From Bacteroidota bacterium (GTDB lineage: Bacteria > Bacteroidota > Bacteroidia > Bacteroidales > VadinHA17): a stretch of DNA of 24,459 bases. The DNA lies in NCBI GenBank assembly GCA_023430725.1, contig JAEYZD010000046.1, positions 1 to 24,459 of the forward strand, read 5' to 3'. The position numbers and the translations under genes are program-made. The notes beneath the pieces were generated by a model. That model searched no databases and had not been told where the DNA came from. It saw only the letters and a list, made by a program, of their open reading frames with translations. Below are positions 15,982 to 24,181 of the stretch, in pieces. Position 1 is the stretch's first letter, and every line of letters begins with the position of its first letter.

Positions 15982-17490
15982 TTACCTGCTCTCGGCAATA
16001 AGCTTCTCGCCCTTGGCAATTGCATCCTCAATTGTACCGACGAGCATGAATGCGGCTTCCGGATACTGGTCCACTGCGCCGTCAATAATCATGTTGAAGC
16101 CTCTGATCGTATCCTCTATGGAGACAAGTTTGCCAGGTATGTTGGTAAACTGCTCGGCCACGTGGAAGGGTTGTGAGAGGAATCTCTGCACCCTGCGTGC
16201 GCGGTGAACAACCAGCTTATCCTCTTCCGAAAGTTCATCCATACCCAGAATGGCGATGATATCCTGCAGCTCATTGTATCTCTGAAGTATCTCCTTTACC
16301 CTCTGCGCGCAGCGGTAATGCTCCTCACCGACAATCTCGGGGGTGAGGATCCTGGAGGTTGAATCCAACGGGTCAACGGCCGGGTAGATACCAAGCTCGG
16401 ATATCTTGCGGCTTAGCACCGTAGTGGCATCGAGGTGAGCAAAAGTTGTTGCGGGCGCCGGGTCGGTAAGGTCATCGGCAGGGACATAAACGGCCTGCAC
16501 CGATGTGATTGACCCGTGACGGGTTGAGGTGATCCTCTCCTGCATCACCCCCATCTCGGTGGCCAGTGTCGGCTGGTATCCCACGGCTGACGGCATGCGG
16601 CCGAGCAAAGCGGATACCTCTGAGCCTGCCTGGGTGAAACGGAAGACGTTATCCATGAAGAAGAGGATATCCCTTCCTGTTCCTTCACCCTCGCCGTCGC
16701 GGAAATATTCGGCAACTGAGAGTCCCGAGAGAGCAACGCGCGCACGTGCACCGGGAGGCTCGTTCATCTGCCCGAACACCAGTGCCAGCTTGGAATCCTT
16801 GAGACCCTCGCGGTCAACCAGGTCAAGGTTCCATCCCCCTTTTTCCATATCCTCCATGAACTCCTTGCCGTAGGAAATCACATTGGCTTCAAGCATCTCG
16901 CGAAGGAGGTCATTGCCCTCCCTGGTGCGCTCCCCTACTCCTGCAAAAACGGAAAGTCCGGAATATGCCTTGGCAATGTTGTTTATAAGCTCAAGGATGA
17001 CAACGGTCTTGCCCACGCCTGCTCCACCGAAGAGGCCGATCTTTCCTCCCTTTGAGTAAGGCTCGATGAGGTCAATGACCTTGATGCCGGTGTAGAGTAC
17101 TTCCTTATCGGTCGACAGGTCCTCATATTTCGGAGGCTTGCGGTGAATGGGGTAGCCTCCCTTCTTGTCAAGGGGACCAATGCCGTCAATAGGCATGCCG
17201 GTCACGTTCATCAGGCGCCCCCTGATCTGGTCACCCACGGGCATAACTATGGGCAGCCCTGTGGCCACTACCTCCATGCCTCGCTGCAGACCGTCAGTGG
17301 AATCCATTGCGATTGCCCTGACTGTCTTTTCTCCGATGTGCTGCTGACACTCAACCACAAGCACCGATCCGTCCTGACGTGTAATCTCCAGCGCGTCAAG
17401 AATATTGGGCATATCGGTGCCGGCGATATCAAAGGTAACGTCCACCACAGGTCCGATGACCTGACTTATCACTCCTGTTTTCTTTGCCAT
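15982..17490 (-). CDS. atpD: ATP synthase F1 beta subunit
   Basis: The 502-residue catalytic subunit of F1, facing the cytoplasm. The P-loop GGAGVGKT is at 155-162, the catalytic glutamate is E187 in GERTREGND, and the ALSGLSVAEYFRD and FRFTQAGSEVSALLGR stretches are family-typical. It is a little longer than the E. coli protein (460), with extra residues in the nucleotide-binding and C-terminal parts, as is common in Bacteroidota. It is separated from atpG by a polyprenyl synthetase gene and an 80-base gap. The gap is AT-rich near the start codon and could hold a secondary promoter, but no confident box is present. atpC follows 18 bases later. Confidence 0.98.
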   Translation of the reverse strand: MAKKTGVISQVIGPVVDVTFDIAGTDMPNILDALEITRQDGSVLVVECQQHIGEKTVRAIAMDSTDGLQRGMEVVATGLPIVMPVGDQIRGRLMNVTGMPIDGIGPLDKKGGYPIHRKPPKYEDLSTDKEVLYTGIKVIDLIEPYSKGGKIGLFGGAGVGKTVVILELINNIAKAYSGLSVFAGVGERTREGNDLLREMLEANVISYGKEFMEDMEKGGWNLDLVDREGLKDSKLALVFGQMNEPPGARARVALSGLSVAEYFRDGEGEGTGRDILFFMDNVFRFTQAGSEVSALLGRMPSAVGYQPTLATEMGVMQERITSTRHGSITSVQAVYVPADDLTDPAPATTFAHLDATTVLSRKISELGIYPAVDPLDSTSRILTPEIVGEEHYRCAQRVKEILQRYNELQDIIAILGMDELSEEDKLVVHRARRVQRFLSQPFHVAEQFTNIPGKLVSIEDTIRGFNMIIDGAVDQYPEAAFMLVGTIEDAIAKGEKLIAESR

Positions 17491-17570
17491 CTCTCTGACT
17501 TAAAATCTGTTCAATAATTCCTTGTAATATTCAAATATCTGTCAAGCTGTCTCCCAGGCGGGGACAATTT

Positions 17571-18545
17571 TCATTTTACTCTTCCTATCAAATTAACAGC
17601 AAGCTGTTTAAGCTCATTCTTCCGTTCGCCGTTTACAGAAACCTGGTCAAGCGCCTGGAAGGCCCTGTTGAAATAGTCATATGCAAGGTTCTCAGCCTGC
17701 AGTCTTATTTCCAGCTCGTCATAAATCTCCTTCACAGCCCTGACCTTTTCAACCGGGTCACTGTTGCCCTCGCCGAGCAGTTTCCTGAGGCGGGTCAGCT
17801 TGCTTCCCCCTGCCAGTTCAAGCGCCTTTACAAGGAGGTAGGTCTTTTTGTTGGCCACAATGTCACTGCCGGTCTTCTTTCCGAACATTTTTGTGTCACC
17901 GTATGTGTCAAGCACGTCATCCTGGATCTGGAAGGCAATCCCCAGGCAGCGACCGAACTCATAGAGCAGGTCCTGATCCTTATCCGAGGCATCGCCTATG
18001 ATGGCTCCCAGCTTAAGTGAGGCTGCCACCAGAACGGCTGTCTTCAGCTCTATCATCCGAAGGTATTCAGCCTCGGAGACCACTCCCTTCTTCTCGAAGT
18101 CAATATCCAGCTGCTGGCCGATGCAAACCTCTATCGCTGTGCGGTTGAAGAGCTTAAGGGCCTTCGACAGAGCCTTTTCAGGGGCCTGTCCGATGCACTC
18201 CACCGCCACGAAAGCCATGACATCACCCGAGAGGATTGCCTGGTCAGGACCCCATTTGGAGTGGACCGTGGGAGAGCCTCTTCTCATCTCTGCCTTATCA
18301 ATGATGTCATCATGGATGAGTGTGAAGTTATGGAACACCTCTATCCCCACCGCCGGCATCACTGCCTCGTCAATCTTATCCCTGAAGATGTTGCATGCCA
18401 GGAGGCACATGACGGGCCTGAGTCTCTTTCCCCCGATAGACATTATGTATCTCACGGGGGCAAAGAGCCTGTCTGCCTCGGGTGTACCACCCAGGCTGGC
18501 AACAGCCTTGTCTGTAAGCTCTCTCAGGTAATCGCTCGTGAACAT
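17571..18545 (-). CDS. Polyprenyl synthetase (trans-isoprenyl diphosphate synthase)
   Basis: A 324-residue all-helical cytoplasmic enzyme that condenses isopentenyl diphosphate with allylic diphosphates. GGKRLRP (38-44) binds substrate; the first Asp-rich motif is DDIID (D79, D80, D83) and the second is QDDVLD (D209, D210, D213), so both magnesium sites are intact. F74, five residues before the first motif, is bulky and hints at a product of short to medium length rather than a very long quinone tail; this is weak evidence. It sits 13 bases after atpG and 80 bases before atpD in the same direction, so it is probably co-transcribed with the ATP synthase genes. Prenyl chains for menaquinone or undecaprenyl lipids would tie it loosely to respiration. 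Confidence 0.93.
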   Translation of the reverse strand: MFTSDYLRELTDKAVASLGGTPEADRLFAPVRYIMSIGGKRLRPVMCLLACNIFRDKIDEAVMPAVGIEVFHNFTLIHDDIIDKAEMRRGSPTVHSKWGPDQAILSGDVMAFVAVECIGQAPEKALSKALKLFNRTAIEVCIGQQLDIDFEKKGVVSEAEYLRMIELKTAVLVAASLKLGAIIGDASDKDQDLLYEFGRCLGIAFQIQDDVLDTYGDTKMFGKKTGSDIVANKKTYLLVKALELAGGSKLTRLRKLLGEGNSDPVEKVRAVKEIYDELEIRLQAENLAYDYFNRAFQALDQVSVNGERKNELKQLAVNLIGRVK

Positions 18546-18558
18546 CTTCTCTCTTTCG

Positions 18559-19446
18559 TTATCCGTTAAGCGCTTCAGCGCCGCTAACCACTTCCAGAAG
18601 CTGGTTGGTGATAGAGGCCTGGCGCGCCTTGTTATACTGCAGGGTAAGATCCCTTATAAGATCCGTGGCGTTGTCGGTTGCCTGGTGCATCGCCGTCATC
18701 CGTGCCCCGTGCTCCGCGGCAAACGAATCCAGCAGCGCCCTGTAAAGCTGAATGCGCAGGGTCTTCGGAATAAGTTCCGAGACAATGCTTACCTGGTCAG
18801 GCTCATAAATGTAATCTGACGGGGCTGACTTCTCACTGCCTTCAACAGCCATACTTACAGGAAGATAGTTCTCAACCGTAAGCTTCTGAACCGCAGCATT
18901 TTTGAACTGGTTATATATGATCTCGACTGTATCATATTCCTTCGTCATGTAGAGTTGCATCAGCTTGTCAGCCAGAGCGGAAACCCGGTCAAAGGTGAGG
19001 CCGTGGAACAGGTCACTGTGGTCCTCAGCCAGGTTGCACTTCAGCTTTTTAAGTACGTCATGTGCCTTCTTCCCTACTGTCATCACTGCCAGGTCACCTC
19101 TGCCTGCCTCAGCCGGGTACTTCTCTGCCATTATGCGCTTTGCCTCCCTGATCACGTTGGCGTTAAATGCCCCGCAAAGACCTTTGTTGGAGGTTATTAC
19201 AACCAGCAGCACCTTTCCGTTGCCTTTGGTCCTGGCAGCGAACACATTTTCGACCTCGGTGTCACGGAGTGCAGCGCTCAGACCGGACTGTATCTCATTC
19301 AGCTTGTCAGCATAAGGCCTCAGCTGAACGATGGCATCCTGCGCCTTGCGGAGCTTGGCGGCAGCCACCATCTTCATCGCCGAGGTGATCTGGCGGGTGG
19401 ATTTGACCGAGCTGAGCCTGACCCTTATAGCCTTTAAGTTAGCCAT
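18559..19446 (-). CDS. atpG: ATP synthase F1 gamma subunit
   Basis: A 295-residue central-stalk rotor subunit. The N-terminal helix carries RITSAMKMVAAAKLRKAQ (residues about 20-37), and the C-terminal helix has TDNATDLIRDLTLQYNKAR, the two conserved coiled-coil strands that pass through the alpha3beta3 hexamer. ITSNKGLCGAFNANV (about 84-98) is the conserved middle motif. Length matches the family. It follows atpA by 22 bases and is followed by the polyprenyl synthetase gene after 13 bases, where atpD would stand in the common bacterial order. Confidence 0.97.
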   Translation of the reverse strand: MANLKAIRVRLSSVKSTRQITSAMKMVAAAKLRKAQDAIVQLRPYADKLNEIQSGLSAALRDTEVENVFAARTKGNGKVLLVVITSNKGLCGAFNANVIREAKRIMAEKYPAEAGRGDLAVMTVGKKAHDVLKKLKCNLAEDHSDLFHGLTFDRVSALADKLMQLYMTKEYDTVEIIYNQFKNAAVQKLTVENYLPVSMAVEGSEKSAPSDYIYEPDQVSIVSELIPKTLRIQLYRALLDSFAAEHGARMTAMHQATDNATDLIRDLTLQYNKARQASITNQLLEVVSGAEALNG

Positions 19447-19468
19447 TTTCTCTTTTTAACCTTTACTG

Positions 19469-21055
19469 CTAACGCGACGAATACCTCCCTGCAACATCCG
19501 CAGCCGCCTTTTCAAGCACCACGGTCACTTCGTCATTTATTATACCCTTCTTGATGCTTTCAAGCACATCTGCATGATGGTCACGCATGAATGCAAGGAA
19601 GTCGTTTTCGAACAGCTTGACCTTGTGCACCGGTACATTCTTCAGCAATCCCTTTGTGCCGCAGTAAATTATTGCAACCTGCTCCTCAACCTTCATCGGC
19701 GAGAAAAGATTCTGCTTTAGGATTTCTACGTTCTTCGAGCCCTTGTCAAGCACTGCCAGGGTGGCAGGGTCAAGATCTGAACCGAACTTCGAGAAGGCCT
19801 CCAGTTCACGGTACTGTGCCTGGTCAACCTTCAGCGTTCCGGCCACTTTCTTCATCGATTTGATCTGTGCGTTGCCGCCAACCCTGGATACGGATATACC
19901 CACATTGATTGCAGGCCTTATACCGGCGTTGAAGAGGCTCGACTCAAGGAAGATCTGCCCGTCAGTGATTGATATCACGTTTGTCGGGATATACGCCGAT
20001 ACGTCACCTGCCTGTGTCTCGATTATAGGCAGTGCTGTCAGTGATCCGCCTCCTTTTACAAGGTGGCGTATTGATTCGGGTATGTCATTCATGCGCTGCG
20101 CAACCTCGTCTGATTCGATGATCTTTGCAGCCCTTTCAAGCAGGCGTGAGTGGAGATAAAAGACGTCACCCGGATATGCTTCGCGGCCGGGCGGACGGCG
20201 GAGCAGAAGGGAGACCTCGCGGTATGATACGGCCTGCTTGGAGAGATCGTCATAGATAATAAGCGCATCACGGCCGGTGTCACGGAAAAATTCACCTATT
20301 GCCGCGCCGGCAAAGGGTGCATAGAACTGTGCAGCGGCAGAGTCGGCGGCAGTGGCACTTACGATAACCGTGTAATCCATTGCGCCGTAACTCTCAAGTG
20401 TTTTTGCAATATTGGCAACGTTCGAGCCTTTCTGGCCGATTGCGACATAAATGCAGTAGACCGGTTTGCCCCTGTCAAATTCCCCCTTCTGGTTCAGTAT
20501 TGTATCGACGGCGATGGCGGTCTTGCCTGTCTGGCGGTCGCCGATTATAAGCTCACGCTGGCCGCGGCCTATGGGTATCATTGCATCGATGGCCTTAAGG
20601 CCTGTCTGCACGGGCTGTTTCACCGGCTGGCGGAAGATAACACCCGGGGCCTTGCGCTCGAAAGGCATCTCATAGAGCTCGCCTGTGACAGGGCCGCGGC
20701 CGTCAATCGGTTCACCGGTTGTAGTGATTACCCTGCCCAGAAGCCCCTCTCCAACCATGATGGAGGAGATCCTGCCGGTGCGACGCGCGATGTCACCCTC
20801 CCTGATCTTTTCCGAAGCGCCCAGGATAACGGCCCCGACGTTGTCCTCCTCAAGGTTGAGAACAATGCCCTTGATGCCTGACTCGACGAACTCGATGAGC
20901 TCGTTTGACCCGACGTTCTTAAGTCCGTAGATGCGAGCAATGCCATCACCGACCTGAAGCACCGTTCCTACCTCCTCAATGTCAATGGCCGTCTTTACTC
21001 CTTCAAGCTGCTGCCTTAAAATCTGTGATACCTCTGAAGGTTTGATATTCGTCAT
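19469..21055 (-). CDS. atpA: ATP synthase F1 alpha subunit
   Basis: The 528-residue non-catalytic nucleotide-binding subunit of F1. The P-loop GDRQTGKT is at 172-179, followed by the family stretches YVAIGQKGSNVANI and LIIYDDLSKQAVSYREVSLLLRRPPGREAYPGD (given here only as landmarks at about 206-220 and 268-300). The arginine finger lies in VGISVSRVGG near residue 375. The N-terminal beta-barrel (about 25-95) and the C-terminal helical domain are complete. It starts 18 bases after atpH and is followed by atpG after 22 bases. Confidence 0.98.
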   Translation of the reverse strand: MTNIKPSEVSQILRQQLEGVKTAIDIEEVGTVLQVGDGIARIYGLKNVGSNELIEFVESGIKGIVLNLEEDNVGAVILGASEKIREGDIARRTGRISSIMVGEGLLGRVITTTGEPIDGRGPVTGELYEMPFERKAPGVIFRQPVKQPVQTGLKAIDAMIPIGRGQRELIIGDRQTGKTAIAVDTILNQKGEFDRGKPVYCIYVAIGQKGSNVANIAKTLESYGAMDYTVIVSATAADSAAAQFYAPFAGAAIGEFFRDTGRDALIIYDDLSKQAVSYREVSLLLRRPPGREAYPGDVFYLHSRLLERAAKIIESDEVAQRMNDIPESIRHLVKGGGSLTALPIIETQAGDVSAYIPTNVISITDGQIFLESSLFNAGIRPAINVGISVSRVGGNAQIKSMKKVAGTLKVDQAQYRELEAFSKFGSDLDPATLAVLDKGSKNVEILKQNLFSPMKVEEQVAIIYCGTKGLLKNVPVHKVKLFENDFLAFMRDHHADVLESIKKGIINDEVTVVLEKAAADVAGRYSSR

Positions 21056-21073
21056 ATTTCTGAATCTTATAAA

Positions 21074-21625
21074 CTACTTTTCGGCATAACCTGCCAGTGA
21101 AAACTCCTTTCTGAATTTGTTGAGCCTGTTCCTCACGCTGGCATCGATATATGAATCGTCAACCCTGAGGATGAACCCGCCGATGACCGATTTGTCAATG
21201 AGTTCATTGAATTCGATTGTGCCGGCTTCCTTTCCGGCAATCAGCGCTGCCATCTCCTCTTTCAGCTCTCCGCTGACAGGCACGGCGGTTGTAAGCGTCA
21301 CCTGCCTGATTCCCCTGTGCCTTCGTGTGAGGTCAGTGAAGTTCCTTGCCGCTGCGGCGAGGTAATCACCGCGACCGTTGCCGAACATCAGTGCAATGAA
21401 GTTGAGGGTCAGCTTCTCTGCCTTATCGCCCGCAAGGGCAATAATTGCATCCTTTCTTTTCTGAATGGGTATGACAGGGTTACTGATCACCGCCTTCACC
21501 TCGTCCATCGCGCACAGGAGACTGATGTTCTTCATGTCCCTGTAGACCCCCTCCACAACATTACCCTCAAGGGCAAGGTCAAAGAGCGCCTTCGCATACC
21601 TGACAGCTATCCTGGCTGAATTCAT
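21074..21625 (-). CDS. atpH: ATP synthase F1 delta subunit (OSCP-like)
   Basis: A 183-residue peripheral-stalk subunit joining the top of F1 to the b dimer. The N-terminal helical bundle begins ARIAVRYAKALFDLALEG, and the C-terminal part has the conserved stretch GGFILRVDDSYIDASV (about 150-165). Length is normal. It starts 4 bases after the atpF stop, a spacing that favours translational coupling. Confidence 0.95.
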   Translation of the reverse strand: MNSARIAVRYAKALFDLALEGNVVEGVYRDMKNISLLCAMDEVKAVISNPVIPIQKRKDAIIALAGDKAEKLTLNFIALMFGNGRGDYLAAAARNFTDLTRRHRGIRQVTLTTAVPVSGELKEEMAALIAGKEAGTIEFNELIDKSVIGGFILRVDDSYIDASVRNRLNKFRKEFSLAGYAEK

Positions 21626-21629
21626 GAGG

Positions 21630-22142
21630 TCAGTTCCTGTTAGCGTCGATCTCGTTAATGTATCTCTCTATCAGCTTCTGCTGCTCGGCATCGCTTTTCA
21701 GCGTTTCCCCGACGACCTTTGAAGCCACCTCGATGGCCAGCCTGGCCACCTCGCGCTTCACCTCGGCTATTGCTGACACCTTCTCCCGTTCAATCAGCTC
21801 CTTTGCCCGGCGAACGAGTGCATCAGACTCTGACTGGCTCTTCTCCTTGGCGTCAGCCATCATACGGTCATAGGCCACGCGGGCATCACGGAGGATCTTG
21901 TCACGCTCCTCACGCGCCTTGCGGAGAATGATCTCGTTGTCAGCCTGCAGCACCTTCATCTCCTCCCTGGCCTTCTCAGCTGAATCAAGGGCATTGTGAA
22001 TCATATCCTCACGCGCCTTGACAGCATTCATGATAGGCCCCCATGCAAACTTCCAGAGAAGGAAGAGCAGGATGAGGAATATCAGCGTTGTCCAGAAGAT
22101 CGTCCCGATTGCGGGACTGGCAAGACTGGTTTGTAGTAACAT
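21630..22142 (-). CDS. atpF: ATP synthase Fo b subunit
   Basis: A 170-residue single-pass protein: one N-terminal membrane helix at about residues 12-34 (FWTTLIFLILLFLLWKFAW), then a long charged helix rich in Glu, Lys, Arg and Ala that should form the dimeric peripheral stalk. Length fits b subunits. There is no second b-type gene (b') in the cluster. It is separated from atpE by 63 bases that contain a strong hairpin, the largest gap among the Fo genes. It is followed closely by atpH. Confidence 0.95.
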   Translation of the reverse strand: MLLQTSLASPAIGTIFWTTLIFLILLFLLWKFAWGPIMNAVKAREDMIHNALDSAEKAREEMKVLQADNEIILRKAREERDKILRDARVAYDRMMADAKEKSQSESDALVRRAKELIEREKVSAIAEVKREVARLAIEVASKVVGETLKSDAEQQKLIERYINEIDANRN

Positions 22143-22171
22143 ACTATGCTGTTTTTAAAGAATTCTATAGT

Positions 22172-22200
22172 AAAGCCTGCAACCAACCGTTGCAGGCTTT
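22172..22200 (-). repeat. Perfect 12-bp stem-loop directly after atpE
   Basis: AAAGCCTGCAAC pairs exactly with GTTGCAGGCTTT around a 5-base loop. On the transcribed minus strand it starts five bases after the atpE stop codon and ends 29 bases before atpF. No run of U follows the stem (ACTATAG comes next), so it is not a standard intrinsic terminator. It may be an mRNA-stabilising or processing element, or a partial attenuator, that lets atpE be expressed above its neighbours. Confidence 0.7.
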
Positions 22201-22205
22201 TGAGT

Positions 22206-22415
22206 TTAGCCCTTCTGAATCATTGCCACAACGATTGCGAAGAGGGCTGCCCCTTCGATAAGCGCTGCGGAGATGATCATTGCAAGCTGAATCTTTGAGT
22301 AGGCTTCAGGCTGACGTGCGATGGCGTCCATTGCCGAACCGCCGATGCGGCCGATGCCGATTCCCGCCCCGATAACCGCGAGACCTGCTCCTACTGCTGC
22401 TAATGTTCCTGTCAT
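22206..22415 (-). CDS. atpE: ATP synthase Fo c subunit
   Basis: A 69-residue two-helix hairpin proteolipid that forms the rotor ring in the inner membrane. Helix 1 has the glycine-rich GAGIGIGRIGGSAMDAI motif (17-33), the polar loop is ARQPEAYSK (33-41), and helix 2 carries the ion-binding E54 in ALIEGAALF. Gly follows the glutamate and helix 1 lacks the Gln of sodium-type rings, so proton coupling is more likely. The gene is flanked by an 83% AT leader (22416-22456) and a strong downstream hairpin, both of which could raise its output, as ring assembly needs many copies. Confidence 0.97.
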   Translation of the reverse strand: MTGTLAAVGAGLAVIGAGIGIGRIGGSAMDAIARQPEAYSKIQLAMIISAALIEGAALFAIVVAMIQKG

Positions 22416-22456
22416 TTTGTTTGAATATTAAATTGAACGAAAAAAATATAGATGTA
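22416..22456 (-). promoter_or_regulatory. AT-rich atpE translation leader
   Basis: The 41 bases between atpB and atpE have only 7 G or C. The minus strand reads through U-rich and A-rich tracts into ACAAA just before the atpE ATG. No Shine-Dalgarno site is present. An unstructured A/U-rich leader is a plausible translation enhancer, functionally like the one described upstream of E. coli atpE, but this is inferred from composition alone. Confidence 0.35.
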
Positions 22457-23533
22457 TCAATGATGTTCCGGCTCGGCTGTGGCCATCCCGATGAAGAGGG
22501 CTGACAGCAGCGTGAAAACGTATGCCTGCAGGAAGGCCACCAGCAGTTCGATGCAGTCCATGAAGAGCACGAAGAAGATGGAGACCGGGGCTACAAGCAC
22601 CGACTTGAAAATGAAAATAAGGGTAACAAGGCTGAGCACGATGATGTGTCCGGCCGTGATATTGGCAAAGAGACGGATCATGAGTGCAAAGGGCTTTGAA
22701 AAGAGCCCGATTATCTCAATAGGTATCATGATCGGCAGCAGCCAGAACGGCACACCGGGTGCGGCAAAGACATGCCTCCAATGCGTCTTGTTGGCGCTGA
22801 ACTGCGTGATCAGAAATGTAAAGAGGGCAAGCACGAAGGTGACGTTGACATTCCCGGTTACATTTGCTCCGAACGGGAATATCGGGATCAGCCCCAGAAG
22901 GTTGTTGATAAGGATAAAAAAGAAAACAGTCAGCAGATAGGGCATGAACTTCCCGTACCTGTGCTCCCCGATATTGGGAATTGCAACATCATCCCTGATG
23001 AAGAGGATTACCGGCTCAAGCACTCCCTGGATACCCTTCGGGGCACTTATGCCGCTTTTTTTGTACGACCGGGCCAGCGCAAGCATCAGCCAGAGAAGTA
23101 TAACCGCCGCCACAAGCATCCCGAAGACGGTTTTCGTAATTGAAAAATCCAGGGGTGGCTTCGATCCGTCATGATGGCCATGCTCATCAACCCTGATAAT
23201 CTTCCCGGCATACTGGCCGTCATGGGCTTTTGCAAACCCGTTATAGCTGTGCCCGTGGGCTATCTTCTTCGAAGAAAAAACATGAATACCTGATTCCCTG
23301 TCAAACAGGATAACCGGAAGGTATACCGCAACATGAGTCCCGTCCTTCCTCGTCAGGAGATGCCATTCATGGGCGTCTGACACATGCTCCATGATGAATG
23401 TGGCAGCATCAAACTCCCCCTCTGTTCCGTGTGTTTTCTCCTCCTCCTCAGCGGTGCGGGCAGAATTGGCAGGAACAATTCCCGCCACCAAAGCCAACAT
23501 CAGGACAAGAGGATATAAATACCTGTTTCTCAA
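22457..23533 (-). CDS. atpB: ATP synthase Fo a subunit with periplasmic N-terminal extension
   Basis: A 358-residue protein, about 90 residues longer than the E. coli subunit. It begins with a signal peptide (residues 1 to about 24, PANS-A) followed by a His-rich soluble region to about 130 that should lie in the periplasm. The membrane core starts at about 135. The essential arginine is R287 in KPFALMIRLFANITAGH, and NLLGLIPIFPFGANVTGN (211-228) is family-typical. It forms the two half-channels next to the c-ring. Extended AtpB proteins are common in Bacteroidota. The role of the extension, with 12 histidines between residues 35 and 121, is unknown. It is followed by atpE after 41 bases. Confidence 0.95.
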   Translation of the reverse strand: MRNRYLYPLVLMLALVAGIVPANSARTAEEEEKTHGTEGEFDAATFIMEHVSDAHEWHLLTRKDGTHVAVYLPVILFDRESGIHVFSSKKIAHGHSYNGFAKAHDGQYAGKIIRVDEHGHHDGSKPPLDFSITKTVFGMLVAAVILLWLMLALARSYKKSGISAPKGIQGVLEPVILFIRDDVAIPNIGEHRYGKFMPYLLTVFFFILINNLLGLIPIFPFGANVTGNVNVTFVLALFTFLITQFSANKTHWRHVFAAPGVPFWLLPIMIPIEIIGLFSKPFALMIRLFANITAGHIIVLSLVTLIFIFKSVLVAPVSIFFVLFMDCIELLVAFLQAYVFTLLSALFIGMATAEPEHH

Positions 23534-23544
23534 GCTAAATTTCT

Positions 23545-23937
23545 TTAATCTGACTTCTCTTTCAGGACACTTGTAAATGTATGAACTACATTGAAAGTGA
23601 ATGCCAAATATAGGATAAAAAACAATACTAATGAACCGGTTGAGTCGTTTTTGAAGACCAGGAAGAAAAGCAGTGCGAGCACAAAAGAGAGCAGCATCTT
23701 CACTCCCAGCGCAATTAGTGTCATAAAAACACTTTTTTCGCTGTCAGTGACAAAACCGTTAAAAAAAATTAAAACGGATACGAAGGCTGCGAGGGCAAAG
23801 CCAAGCGTCAGCAAAAGGGCAGGAATCAGCTTGAAAAGTGAAGGGGCAAGCAGGCCGGATGCCGTAACACTGGCAGCAAAAAACAGGAACAGAGCCAGCA
23901 GGCGAAAATAGTATCTGGTTGCAAGGGGCTGGAACAT
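23545..23937 (-). CDS. Small membrane protein between atpI-like gene and atpB
   Basis: A 130-residue hydrophobic protein with four likely membrane helices (about 12-32, 36-59, 70-97 and 101-121). The last helix pair has a stretch FILYLAFTFNVVHTF, then a short charged tail. I do not recognise a diagnostic motif. By position, size and topology it could be an analogue of the UncI/AtpI-type accessory subunit that helps c-ring assembly. It starts 1 base after the stop of the atpI-like gene and ends 11 bases before atpB, so it is embedded in the operon. The ATG at 23937 is the natural start. Confidence 0.75.
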   Translation of the reverse strand: MFQPLATRYYFRLLALFLFFAASVTASGLLAPSLFKLIPALLLTLGFALAAFVSVLIFFNGFVTDSEKSVFMTLIALGVKMLLSFVLALLFFLVFKNDSTGSLVLFFILYLAFTFNVVHTFTSVLKEKSD

Positions 23938-23938
23938 T

Positions 23939-24181
23939 TTACCTTTGTCTGAGAGCTTCCTTGATCACGAGCCACATTGCCGCCACCACTCCGAGCAATG
24001 AAAGGATAACAGTGAAAAGCGGTTCTGTGCCGACCCATTTGTCGATCTTAACGCCGCCGAGTGACATGACAACTATTATGACCACCATCTGGATTGCGAT
24101 GGTGCTGTAGCGGGAGTAGGCGTCGAGCCCTTCCCGGCTCTTACTTTCCTTCTTCCCTGGGTTTGGCTGCTGCTGTTCCAC
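23939..24181 (-). CDS. AtpI/AtpZ-type ATP synthase accessory membrane protein
   Basis: An 80-residue protein with a charged, Gln/Lys/Glu-rich start and two membrane helices (about 28-45 and 52-74). YSRYSTIAIQM followed by GGVKIDKW is typical of the AtpZ/AtpI (ATPase_gene1) family. Relatives assist c-ring assembly or move magnesium or calcium for the synthase. The GTG at 24181 is chosen because AAGGAGG (24197-24191) lies 9 bases upstream, ideal spacing. The GTG at 24190 touches the ribosome site directly and is less likely. The start lies inside the bactofilin gene, overlapping its end by 41 bases, which suggests translational coupling. Confidence 0.85.
   Translation of the reverse strand: MEQQQPNPGKKESKSREGLDAYSRYSTIAIQMVVIIVVMSLGGVKIDKWVGTEPLFTVILSLLGVVAAMWLVIKEALRQR

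Noticed and set aside
17491..17570. Internal promoter and hairpin before atpD
   Set aside because: A GATATTTG box has one mismatch and no well-spaced -33 element; the GTCCCC/GGGAGAC pairing needs a bulge. Both are too weak to list.
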